Shown here: piece by piece, positions 24,585 to 31,729 of the stretch
Layout of the letters: every line of letters begins with the position of its first letter
Position numbering within the stretch: position 1 is the stretch's first letter
Assembly: GCA_043812795.1 (NCBI GenBank)
Contig: JBDRLU010000030.1
Coordinates: 1 to 64,000 of the forward strand
DNA from: JBDRLU01 sp043812795
GTDB lineage: Bacteria; Chloroflexota; Dehalococcoidia; Dehalococcoidales; UBA2162
Length of the DNA stretch: 64,000 nucleotides
Direction: 5' to 3'
Notes under the pieces: generated by a model
What the model was told of the DNA's origin: nothing
What the model saw: the letters and a program-made list of their open reading frames with translations, nothing else
Databases searched by the model: none
Translations under genes and position numbers: made by a program

Positions 24585-25253
24585 TTACTTCAGTTTCCAG
24601 CCCGGGCGGGCCATACCGGTCTTTTTAAGAGGATATAATCTCTTCGCGATAAGTTCGGCCTTTTCATCAGCGTGCTTCCGCAAGACATCGTGTATGGAAT
24701 AGCTCCAGCGTACCATGGTGCTTTTGTAATAAAGAGCATCGTAAGGGCAAACATTGACGCACTGGGGGTTCCTTTGCCCTTTGTTTTCCGGGTCACACAG
24801 GTCGCAGACAAACGGTTTGGGAGATACCGAAGGGTAAATCCTTATCGCCTTGGCGGAGCACGCTTCCCGGCACTTAAGACACTTCTGCCCGAGGCAACGC
24901 TTCTGGTCAATTACCATGTGCAGCGTATCCCGGTCGAAGTGGACGGCTGCCGGTTTTACCGGGCAGGCTTTCTCGCATTCTCTTTCCTGGGGCGGGCACT
25001 GTACGCATGTCACCTGGACTGCCTTGGGTAAGGGCAAAAGGTATTTCCGTACCTGTATCCTCGCCAGGTCTTTATTGATGACCCCGAAGTGGTACATCGA
25101 GCAAGCCATCTGGCAGATACCACAACCAACGCATTTGAGTTCGTCGCATTCAATATAAGCCGCCCCATCCGGATAAGGGTAATTTTCTTTTCCCCACCCC
25201 TTGGCTTCTACTGGCGGCCTTGATGACCGTTCTTTAGGTTCTTTTTTTGCCAT
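24585..25253 (-). CDS. 4Fe-4S electron-transfer subunit of the AOR complex
   Basis: About 222 residues of a polyferredoxin-type subunit. Four cysteine clusters can be seen: CVGCGICQMAC, a CP...CEKACP group, CLGQKCLKCREAC, and CDLC with CVNVCPYDA. This suggests three or four 4Fe-4S clusters. It would carry electrons between the tungsten subunit and ferredoxin or another partner. I start it at the ATG at 25253 because AGAAGGGGGG lies nine bases upstream; a TTG at 25280 gives an extra nine residues. It is the first gene of the minus-strand AOR operon. Confidence 0.88.
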   Translation of the reverse strand: MAKKEPKERSSRPPVEAKGWGKENYPYPDGAAYIECDELKCVGCGICQMACSMYHFGVINKDLARIQVRKYLLPLPKAVQVTCVQCPPQERECEKACPVKPAAVHFDRDTLHMVIDQKRCLGQKCLKCREACSAKAIRIYPSVSPKPFVCDLCDPENKGQRNPQCVNVCPYDALYYKSTMVRWSYSIHDVLRKHADEKAELIAKRLYPLKKTGMARPGWKLK

Positions 25254-25656
25254 AGACGGTAACCCCCCTTCTTCCCTCAAAAATTTAGTACCGGCTTGTG
25301 CTATTGACTTGGTTTGTGTGACCCGTTTGAATCAATTGTACTTCAGCTTCCTCTTGGAGACAATATTAGTGGGCGACTTTGTCATGCAAATTGCTCGTGT
25401 AACGGAGGTGAGAACAATAATCCAGCTTTGCACGTCGTCATGGGTACCTGCGTGTAGATTGGATGGTAGATGTTACTGGGAAATGTAGGTTATTGATTTT
25501 GGTAGTTCTGTCTACCCGTACTATAGTTAAGGAAAAACGTAGAAGGGATCCGCCGCTTTCTCTCGACGAAAGCAATACGGTCTTGAAGACCGTACTAGTA
25601 GTTCTATCTATGGAACCCATCGGTCCACCCTATCAGTGATTAGTGGCCAGACTGGG
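25254..25656. other. Non-coding stretch upstream of the AOR operon
   Basis: About 400 bases with no convincing gene. It should hold the minus-strand promoter of the AOR operon. A perfect hairpin lies at 25576-25594, and a 13-base imperfect direct repeat (GTAGTTCTGTCTA at 25502, GTAGTTCTATCTA at 25598) flanks it. Confidence 0.4.
25576..25594 (-). terminator. Perfect 8-bp hairpin downstream of the small membrane protein genes
   Basis: TACGGTCT (25576-25583) pairs with AGACCGTA (25587-25594) around TGA. It lies about 60 bases past the stop of the 128-residue membrane protein on the minus strand, where a terminator is expected. The following T-run (TTGCTTTC on the minus strand) is weak. Confidence 0.4.
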
Positions 25657-26043
25657 CTACGTGGTGATGGACTCTGGCGGCAGAACCTTGCCGCTATTCT
25701 GGCGGGTGGGGGAGGACTCCGTGGCAACGTCGGAAGTAGTCTCTTCACGGAGGGTAAGCCCGGCTTTGGCGATGAGTTCCTGTATCCCTCCTATCGACCG
25801 CGGCGCGAGCACCTTCGACTTCATTGCCTCGGTCAGAGCCGTGTCACCGCTAATTGAGAGCCGGGCCGTAGCTAGAATCTCACCGATGGTGGGGGCTGGC
25901 TTTCGCCGGGCGCTCCACTGGCGCAGCTTTTGGTTCATCACTACACCGAAGGCTACCCAAATCAGGACCGGCATAAGAATCCCCGCCAGCAGCGCCAGCC
26001 CAACCTTACCCGTCACCTTCAAAATCCTCTTTGTCCTTTCCAT
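25657..26043 (-). CDS. Small single-span membrane protein, unknown function (paralogue 1)
   Basis: A 128-residue protein with one membrane segment (residues 13-35, GKVGLALLAGILMPVLIWVAFG) followed by MNQKLRQW and a polar C-terminal tail of about 90 residues. It has a close relative directly upstream at 26074-26280; the segment GILMP-LIWVAFG-MNQKLR is nearly identical in both. The polar tail (residues 60-128) is absent from the shorter copy. I do not recognise the family. The pair are 30 bases apart on the same strand and probably co-transcribed. Confidence 0.6.
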   Translation of the reverse strand: MERTKRILKVTGKVGLALLAGILMPVLIWVAFGVVMNQKLRQWSARRKPAPTIGEILATARLSISGDTALTEAMKSKVLAPRSIGGIQELIAKAGLTLREETTSDVATESSPTRQNSGKVLPPESITT

Positions 26044-26073
26044 TTTGTCCCTTTTTCTATAGGAGCTCTCTTG

Positions 26074-26280
26074 CTATTTCTTACCGGTTGTGGCGACCTG
26101 CCCGGTTGCCAGAGCCTCTCCGATGGCGGGAGCGACTTTTCGTTCGGCGCTTAATTTGCGCAGCTTCTGATTCATCGCGACACCGAAGGCCACCCAAATC
26201 AAGATAGGCATAAGAATACCGGTCATTAGTGCCAGGACAACCTTACCTGTCCCTATTGCGATGTTCATCGTCTTCTTCAT
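26074..26280 (-). CDS. Small single-span membrane protein, unknown function (paralogue 2)
   Basis: A 68-residue protein with a short basic start, one membrane segment (about residues 10-34) and a tail containing MNQKLRKLSAERKVAPAIGEALATG. It matches the first 60 residues of its downstream neighbour at 25657-26043, so this is a tandem duplication. The ATG at 26280 has AAAGGAGGT upstream, the better ribosome binding site of the two. Function unknown. Confidence 0.6.
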   Translation of the reverse strand: MKKTMNIAIGTGKVVLALMTGILMPILIWVAFGVAMNQKLRKLSAERKVAPAIGEALATGQVATTGKK

Positions 26281-26530
26281 TTCCGTACCTCCTTTCTTTA
26301 TCCACCTTCATCGTAGCAGGTGACCATGAAGGAAACATGCGCCCTTAAACCTGTTTTAGCATGCGGTTAATCGCTGATGCTTTCTGGTTCGGGACGGGTA
26401 GATTGGCTCGTGGGAAGACGGGTAAGCTGCGCATTTTGGCTTATTCCCGGTGGGTGTTTCTATCTAACCGGTAAATTCCGCGCAGCCCGGTGGAAAAACG
26501 GCGCGGGTACTCTTTGCCGTACCTTTTCTC

Positions 26531-26539
26531 TGCTATAAT
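26531..26539 (+). promoter_or_regulatory. Extended -10 promoter of the membrane PAS sensor
   Basis: TGCTATAAT, identical to the element at 5180-5188, lies 20 bases ahead of the ATG at 26560. A TTTGCC at 26513-26518 could act as a weak -35 box. Confidence 0.45.
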
Positions 26540-26559
26540 AGGGCTGGAAAAGGCGGCCT

Positions 26560-27339
26560 ATGAATAAGAGAACGAATTCCTTCGGGAGGATTCTTGGTAT
26601 ACTGACCAGCCCTAATGCCTTCAGTTTTTACACTGTATTCCTGATGTGGGCAGTATGTACGCTATTCTACTATTTCGGTGAACTGGTGGAATTTGCCGGA
26701 TGGAAAGCACTGAGCTGGCCGTTCCTCTATGGTGTGCATGATGTCCATCGCCTGCTGTTTTTAGCCCCGATAATCTATGCGGCCTATGTCTTTGGCATCA
26801 AAGCAACGGTAATCATCACCATTATCTCTTTCATGACGTTCCTGCCGCGCGCCCTGTTTATATCCCCCTTTCCCGACCCGCTGGTACGAATAGTGGTTTT
26901 TACTTTAGTCGCTGGAATCGTAAGTTGCCTTATTGCAGCCTTAAGAAAACGGAATCGTGTCGAGAGTATTTTGACAACCGAAAGAGACAGCCTGCTCAAG
27001 ATACTGGAAAGTATGCCGGACGGTGTGCTTATCACCGGGCCGGATTATCGGATAAGGTATATGAACGCAAGCATGATAAGGGACTTCGGTGCCGGTATCG
27101 GCGCCTATTGCTATAAGTGCTTGCAGGGGCTTGACGGACCCTGCCATCAAATATGCAGACTGCCGGCTGTTTTACGCGGTGAAATTCAGAGTTGGAAGTA
27201 CAGTCTTCCGGATGGCACGATATATGAAGTATCCGCTTCCCCATATCGGGATATTGATGGCGTCGTCTGTCAGTTAGGCATATTCAGAAAAATTATTCGG
27301 AGCAAGCCAACCGGCGGAGATGCGGAGACCAAAGGCTGA
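26560..27339 (+). CDS. Membrane-anchored PAS sensor without kinase domain, Cys-rich pocket
   Basis: A 259-residue protein with three or four membrane segments (residues 20-130), a short coiled coil and one PAS domain (about 140-250). It ends after the PAS core with no histidine kinase, GGDEF or other output domain. The PAS domain carries four cysteines in the block CYKCLQGLDGPCHQIC (about residues 186-201), spaced like ligands for a metal or FeS cluster. The ATG at 26560 has AAAAGGCGG upstream. It probably passes a redox or metal signal to a partner protein. No partner is encoded next to it; the following gene is a small membrane protein. Confidence 0.65.
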   Translation: MNKRTNSFGRILGILTSPNAFSFYTVFLMWAVCTLFYYFGELVEFAGWKALSWPFLYGVHDVHRLLFLAPIIYAAYVFGIKATVIITIISFMTFLPRALFISPFPDPLVRIVVFTLVAGIVSCLIAALRKRNRVESILTTERDSLLKILESMPDGVLITGPDYRIRYMNASMIRDFGAGIGAYCYKCLQGLDGPCHQICRLPAVLRGEIQSWKYSLPDGTIYEVSASPYRDIDGVVCQLGIFRKIIRSKPTGGDAETKG

Positions 27340-27432
27340 ATAACATCCTGATGGTTCCGGCCCATGTGTGGCCTTATCGTGTATTCCCATAGGTATTTAT
27401 GGTAAGAGAGAAAATCTCAAGGTGATAAGTGT

Positions 27433-27645
27433 ATGGAGCTGGGACGTATATTAGCCCTCATTCTCATGATTATCCTCCATCTGGTACTGGTGGGAATGTT
27501 GCTGGACGACCTGGCCAACAGAGAGCGAGTATTGGGGAGAAAAAAAGTACCGTGGGTTAGCGTGATAGTGCTCGTTCCTCTCGGTGGGGCTCTTTTGTAT
27601 TTACTGTGCCACCCCCGGATTTTCTACAGTGGTGATGACAAATAG
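27433..27645 (+). CDS. Small two-span membrane protein, PLDc_N-like
   Basis: A 70-residue protein with two membrane segments (residues 6-26 and 41-60) separated by DDLANRERVLGRKKVPW, then a short polar tail. This matches the layout of the PLD-nuclease N-terminal-like short membrane proteins common in Chloroflexota and Actinobacteria. The start at 27433 is preceded by AAGGTGATAAG. It follows the PAS sensor by 93 bases. Function unknown. Confidence 0.6.
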   Translation: MELGRILALILMIILHLVLVGMLLDDLANRERVLGRKKVPWVSVIVLVPLGGALLYLLCHPRIFYSGDDK

Positions 27646-27711
27646 GAGCTAATACATACCAAAGAAAGAACCTTCCCACAGAAGGATAATTTCTGATTAA
27701 TCCATGCTGGC

Positions 27712-28161
27712 TTAGAGCTTGTCTGCTGGCACGAATCTCAATGCGAAGCCATTCATGCAGTAGCGTTTACCGGTCGGTAGCGGGTCGTCATCGAAGACGT
27801 GGCCGAGGTGGGAACCGCATCGGGCACAGAGCACTTCCGTCCGCAACATTCCAAGACTACGGTCGGACTGCTCCACCAGATTCAATGACGATACCGGCTC
27901 ATAAAAGCTGGGCCAGCCTGTCCCTGACTCGAATTTAGTGGTGCTCCGAAAGAGGTCGGTGCCGCAGCGGACACACTTGAAGATACCCGGTTCGTGGACT
28001 TTGTCGAAAGGACAGGAGCCAGGGGTCTCCGTCCCTTTTCTGGTGGTGATTTCATATTGCTCTTTGGTCAGCAGTTTCTTCCATTCCGCATCCGACTTCT
28101 CGATTTTCTCCACGCTCACCAGAGCGTTCTGTCTAGCATCGTAAATCTGGATAGTCTCCAT
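27712..28161 (-). CDS. msrB: Peptide-methionine (R)-S-oxide reductase
   Basis: A 149-residue MsrB that reduces the R form of methionine sulfoxide in damaged proteins. All key residues are present: zinc ligands C63, C66, C112 and C115, catalytic Cys135 in RYCMNGFALRF, and the substrate pocket SGTGWPSF. Cys50 (GSCPF) is additional and could serve as resolving cysteine. There is no signal peptide, so it acts in the cytoplasm. It stands alone on the minus strand. The presence of an oxidative repair enzyme in a presumed anaerobe is common. Confidence 0.95.
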   Translation of the reverse strand: METIQIYDARQNALVSVEKIEKSDAEWKKLLTKEQYEITTRKGTETPGSCPFDKVHEPGIFKCVRCGTDLFRSTTKFESGTGWPSFYEPVSSLNLVEQSDRSLGMLRTEVLCARCGSHLGHVFDDDPLPTGKRYCMNGFALRFVPADKL

Positions 28162-28658
28162 GTGCCCTCCCTTGATTTATTTTCCCGGCGGTCATCCCTT
28201 GCATGGTGTTTGGATCTCAACCCGATGGCTTCAGCGGCCGGTCATACATGGCATAAATCGATTTATACTCCTTCTGAGTCACCCCAAAGCCCCTCCGCCA
28301 AGACCTCTTTAGAAACTTCGGCTTTAGCCATGGTCCTTACCCATTTAATGGAAGAAGCGTATTTTCATCTTAGTCGGCCAGTCATTAATAAGTCATAAAA
28401 TCCAGCACGGAAAGATTACAAAATCGTGACATTTATATCCCCTTTATCCAGGCTTCCGAATTCAGAGGGAGCATGATAACATTTTAATTTACCATCTTCC
28501 TGGGATTACCGACGTACTGGCGAGGTCTTGAAATTTTTCTTGCGTATTTCTGTTAGCAAGAACATTTAGCCTTGGTTTGCTCATTTACGTTGCTTTTTCG
28601 TATAGAGAAATTGTGAAATAATGGTTATCATAGATAGAAATAGTATGGAGGTGAGACG
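28162..28658. other. Long intergenic stretch, possible small minus-strand coding remnant
   Basis: No gene with a proper start was found. On the minus strand, 28336-28217 is open and protein-like (KFLKRSWRRGFG, then YAMYDRPLKPSG), but it has no ATG, GTG or TTG. An overlapping ATG frame gives only 22 residues. It may be a remnant of a short gene. The rest, 28400-28650, is A/T-rich and should contain the promoter of the ThDP enzyme. Confidence 0.3.
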
Positions 28659-30290
28659 GTGGCTAAAGTGACTGGAGGTCGGTTAGCTGTCAAAGCCCTC
28701 AAGAAGGAGGGAGTCAAGTGCGTTTTTACTTTATGTGGTGGCCATATCGACCCTATTTTGCAGGCCTGTCTTGACGAGCAAGTAAGGGTGATTGACGTTC
28801 GCCACGAGCAGGCGGCTGCTTTTGCCGCTGAAGGCTGGGCCAGGGCTACCGGAAAGCCTGGGGTGGCACTGGCTACGGCCGGTCCCGGTGTAACCAACAT
28901 GATTACGGGTATGTGGAATTCTTTTGAATGTCTGGCTCCGGTAATACTTTTTGGCGGGAGAAGCCCTCTGGCCGAATTCGAGTTAGGCTCTCTCCAGGAC
29001 ATGGATTCCCTATCACTGGTGCAGTCGGTGACCAAATGGAGGCGACCGGGCTATGAAACAAAAAGGATTCCCGAATATGTGAGCATGGCCTGCCGGCAAG
29101 CAATCAGCGGCCGGCCCGGCCCGGCTTATCTCGAGTTTCCCCATGATATACTTGCGGCTGAAGTAGATGAGGAAGGGGTTATCTTCCCTGTGAGTTATCG
29201 AACGACGGCCAGACCACAAGGCGAACCCGGGCAGATAAAGGAAGCCGTCAATCTTCTCTTAAAGGCGAAGAAGCCGGTAGTGATTGCCGGTAGCGGCGTC
29301 TGGTGGTCACGTGCCGGGGCCGAGCTACGGGAGTTTATCGAACTCGTCAAGCTACCACTCACGTTGATACAGATGGCACGGGGTGCCGTTCCCGAGGACC
29401 ATCCATTATGTTTTGGGCCGACCCGGGTTGGCACCAAGGAGTCCGACGTTGTTTTGTTGATTGGCACTCGCCTCAACTATGGGCTGAATTTTGGTCGCCC
29501 CGGTCTGTTTAGCGGGGAAGGGAAATGGATACAAATCGATATCGAACCCGAGGAGATCGGACGCAACCGGCCCATCGATATCGGTATCGTTGGGGATGCT
29601 AAAGCCGTACTCAGGCAGATGATAGAAGAAGCCCGGGACAGATGCAAAGGCAGGCAAGAACCACCCTGGCTCGAAGAATGCCGGCAGTATGTCAGCAGCC
29701 GTCAGAAACAACTTGAGGTCGAGATGCATTCCGATAGTATGCCTATCCATCCGGCCAGATTGTGCCGGGAGATTCGTGATTTCATTGATAGAGATGCGAC
29801 CATTGTTATGGATGGAGGAGACGCAACGATTTGGGGCGCCGCCGTCTTCAAAAGCTACGAGCCCGGGCATTGGCTCGATAACGGGCCAACGGGATGTCTC
29901 GGTGTCGGCGTACCATTTGCGCTGGCGGCTAAAGTGGCCAGGCCGGACAAGCAGGTGCTTCTGCTGCAAGGTGACGGCTCCTTCGGTCTGAACGGTATGG
30001 AATTCGATACTATGGTCAGGCACAATATCCCCGTCGTCTGCGTAATTTGCAATGACGAAGCCTGGGGGATGGTACTACATGGCCAGCTAGCCTGCGGTGA
30101 AAACAGATGTGTCGGGTCGCGCCTTGGCTTCAGGCCGTATCATAAAATGGTCGAAGCACTCGGTGGTTATGGAGAGGTCGTGGAAAAGCCGGCAGAAATC
30201 CGGCCTGCTCTGCAAAGAGCTTTCGCCTCCGGCTTGCCCGCCTGCATCAACGTTAGATGTGCCAGTATTGCCAGGGGCGCCCGGAGATAG
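28659..30290 (+). CDS. ThDP-dependent enzyme, acetolactate synthase-like
   Basis: A 543-residue three-domain thiamine diphosphate enzyme. Glu50 in RHEQAAAFAAEG activates the cofactor, the middle domain has VIAGSGVWWSRAGAEL, and GDGSFGLNGMEFDTMVRHNIPVV through NDEAW is the diphosphate-binding motif. Its sequence is nearest the acetolactate synthase / benzoylformate decarboxylase / oxalyl-CoA decarboxylase group. It has no carboligase regulatory partner (ilvN) nearby, which argues against branched-chain amino acid synthesis. A catabolic 2-oxo acid decarboxylase or lyase is more likely. The GTG at 28659 has GGAGGTGA upstream. Confidence 0.85.
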   Translation: MAKVTGGRLAVKALKKEGVKCVFTLCGGHIDPILQACLDEQVRVIDVRHEQAAAFAAEGWARATGKPGVALATAGPGVTNMITGMWNSFECLAPVILFGGRSPLAEFELGSLQDMDSLSLVQSVTKWRRPGYETKRIPEYVSMACRQAISGRPGPAYLEFPHDILAAEVDEEGVIFPVSYRTTARPQGEPGQIKEAVNLLLKAKKPVVIAGSGVWWSRAGAELREFIELVKLPLTLIQMARGAVPEDHPLCFGPTRVGTKESDVVLLIGTRLNYGLNFGRPGLFSGEGKWIQIDIEPEEIGRNRPIDIGIVGDAKAVLRQMIEEARDRCKGRQEPPWLEECRQYVSSRQKQLEVEMHSDSMPIHPARLCREIRDFIDRDATIVMDGGDATIWGAAVFKSYEPGHWLDNGPTGCLGVGVPFALAAKVARPDKQVLLLQGDGSFGLNGMEFDTMVRHNIPVVCVICNDEAWGMVLHGQLACGENRCVGSRLGFRPYHKMVEALGGYGEVVEKPAEIRPALQRAFASGLPACINVRCASIARGARR

Positions 30291-30431
30291 CATGACACCA
30301 CAGTCGCTGGTCATAATGAGCCAGATTGTAATAGTTTCGTAATTCTTTTGTTTTAGATTTAATAACTTCTTTACATGTTATATAGTAAAATTAATGAGCT
30401 ATTATGCATTTAGTCTTAAAGGAGGCGGGAC

Positions 30432-30821
30432 ATGGAAGTTGTCGAGAATCTGGTTAAAACAACCCTCGGGGAGATTGAGAAAGTGCTTACCACCCGGACC
30501 GTCGTCGGTGAACCGATAACGGTCGAAGGTATTACACTGATTCCCCTGATAAGCGTCGGCTTCGGTTTCGGCGCCGGTGGTGGTGAAGGCAAGGGGGAGG
30601 CAAAACAGAAAGGTGAAGGGACGGGAGGTGGTACCGGTGGCGGTGCGTGGGTCAGGCCGGTCGCCGTGGTCGTCGTCACTAAAGAAGGCGTCAGAATAGA
30701 GCCTATCAAGGGTGGCCTGGCGGCCGCGATAGAAAAACTGGGCGAGACGATACCTCAAACGATGCAAAAGTGCATGGATACCTGCATGACAAAATGGGAG
30801 GAGCGGAAGAAGGAAGGGTAG
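30432..30821 (+). CDS. GerW/YtfJ-family protein
   Basis: A 129-residue member of the GerW (YtfJ) family, known from sporulating Firmicutes where it affects spore germination. The family layout is clear: VVGEPITVEGITLIPLISVGFGFG, a glycine-rich middle (residues 48-75) and VRPVAVVVVTKEGVRIEPI. The C-terminal helix contains CMDTC, two cysteines four apart. The ATG at 30432 has AAAGGAGG upstream. The next two genes are DUF2953 and a shorter GerW-like protein. In Bacillus the ytfI and ytfJ genes are likewise neighbours. The cellular role outside Firmicutes is not known. Confidence 0.85.
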   Translation: MEVVENLVKTTLGEIEKVLTTRTVVGEPITVEGITLIPLISVGFGFGAGGGEGKGEAKQKGEGTGGGTGGGAWVRPVAVVVVTKEGVRIEPIKGGLAAAIEKLGETIPQTMQKCMDTCMTKWEERKKEG

Positions 30822-30826
30822 GATAG

Positions 30827-31432
30827 TTGTGGATTATTGCTATTCTCGCCGGTCTCGCAGGACTCATCATCTTCGGCCTCTCCATTCCGGTTGGGCTGGA
30901 ATTAAATCTTGACCTGGACGGCAGGCCGAGTTTCAAGATGAAACTGGCCTGGTTCTTCGGCCTGGTCAGGCAAGAAATAAAGAAAAGCGAGAAAAAACCG
31001 GAAGACAGGGAGAGGGTAGCTAAAGGGAAGCGAAAGTCCCAAAGGAAAGGGCCAGGAATCAGAACCGCACTTGAAATCCTGCGCGTCAGAGGACTGCTGA
31101 AACAAATCAAAATCTTGCTGAAGAGTATTCTCCGTCTCCCCAAGATAAGAGACATCGAAGGTGACCTCAGGGTGGGGCTGGGCGACCCGGCGGATACCGG
31201 CCAACTCTTTGCTTTCATCGGACCGATAATGCCGTTTCTAGCTTCTACTTTCCTTAACAAGGTAAAAGTACAGCCCTCGTTTGCCGCTGAAGCTCTCCTG
31301 GAAGGCTCGGTGCGTGGAGCAATGATACTGCGGCCCATCCAACTTATTCCGCCCTTGCTAAGATTCGTCTTCTCACTGCCGGTCCTCAGGGTGGCGAAGA
31401 TACTGATGTTGAGTAAGTGGAAAAGAAAGTAG
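30827..31432 (+). CDS. DUF2953 membrane-associated protein (YtfI-like)
   Basis: A 201-residue protein with an N-terminal membrane segment (residues 2-22, IIAILAGLAGLIIFGLS), a strand-rich region containing LDGRPSFKMKLAWFFGLV, a strongly basic linker (residues 46-75) and a C-terminal part with IEGDLRVGLGDPADTGQLFAFIGP, the hallmark of DUF2953. The start is a TTG at 30827 with AGGAAGGGTAGGA upstream, five bases after the GerW gene. It is translationally linked with the short GerW-like gene by a 16-base overlap. Function unknown. Confidence 0.8.
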   Translation: MWIIAILAGLAGLIIFGLSIPVGLELNLDLDGRPSFKMKLAWFFGLVRQEIKKSEKKPEDRERVAKGKRKSQRKGPGIRTALEILRVRGLLKQIKILLKSILRLPKIRDIEGDLRVGLGDPADTGQLFAFIGPIMPFLASTFLNKVKVQPSFAAEALLEGSVRGAMILRPIQLIPPLLRFVFSLPVLRVAKILMLSKWKRK

Positions 31433-31671
31433 TAGAAATAGGCCGACCAATAACAACCGGAGGAGTAACTCTAGTCCCGGTAATTGAGCTTTTACTGACT
31501 TACCGAGGCGGTAAAAGCCATTTTTTCTGTTCCGGTATTAAGCAAGCAGTCTCAATAATAGTGGTTTCACCTTCGGGCAAGCACGCTTTCAAAACGACGG
31601 GCGAGGAAGTCCCTTTAGACCAGTTTGTAAACGAAACGTCCGGCCTGAGTGAAATACTGGAGACAATTTAG
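31417..31671 (+). CDS. Short GerW-like protein
   Basis: An 84-residue protein whose first half, IGRPITTGGVTLVPVIELLL, repeats the GerW motif of the gene two upstream (VGEPITVEGITLIPLISV). It lacks the glycine-rich segment and the C-terminal helix and has instead SIIVVSPSGKHAFKTTGEEVPLDQF. It starts at a GTG overlapping the end of the DUF2953 gene by 16 bases. It completes a GerW-DUF2953-GerW-like unit. It may form a hetero-oligomer with the long copy, which is inference. Confidence 0.65.
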   Translation: MEKKVVEIGRPITTGGVTLVPVIELLLTYRGGKSHFFCSGIKQAVSIIVVSPSGKHAFKTTGEEVPLDQFVNETSGLSEILETI

Positions 31672-31729
31672 TCTTTTTGTATTACAATTCCATCAAGACC
31701 AGACGCTGATGGCGCTAAAAGATGTACAT

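Noticed and set aside
25502..25610. 13-base imperfect direct repeats around a hairpin, considered as insertion-sequence ends
   Set aside because: Only about 110 bases enclosed, no terminal inverted repeats and no transposase trace.
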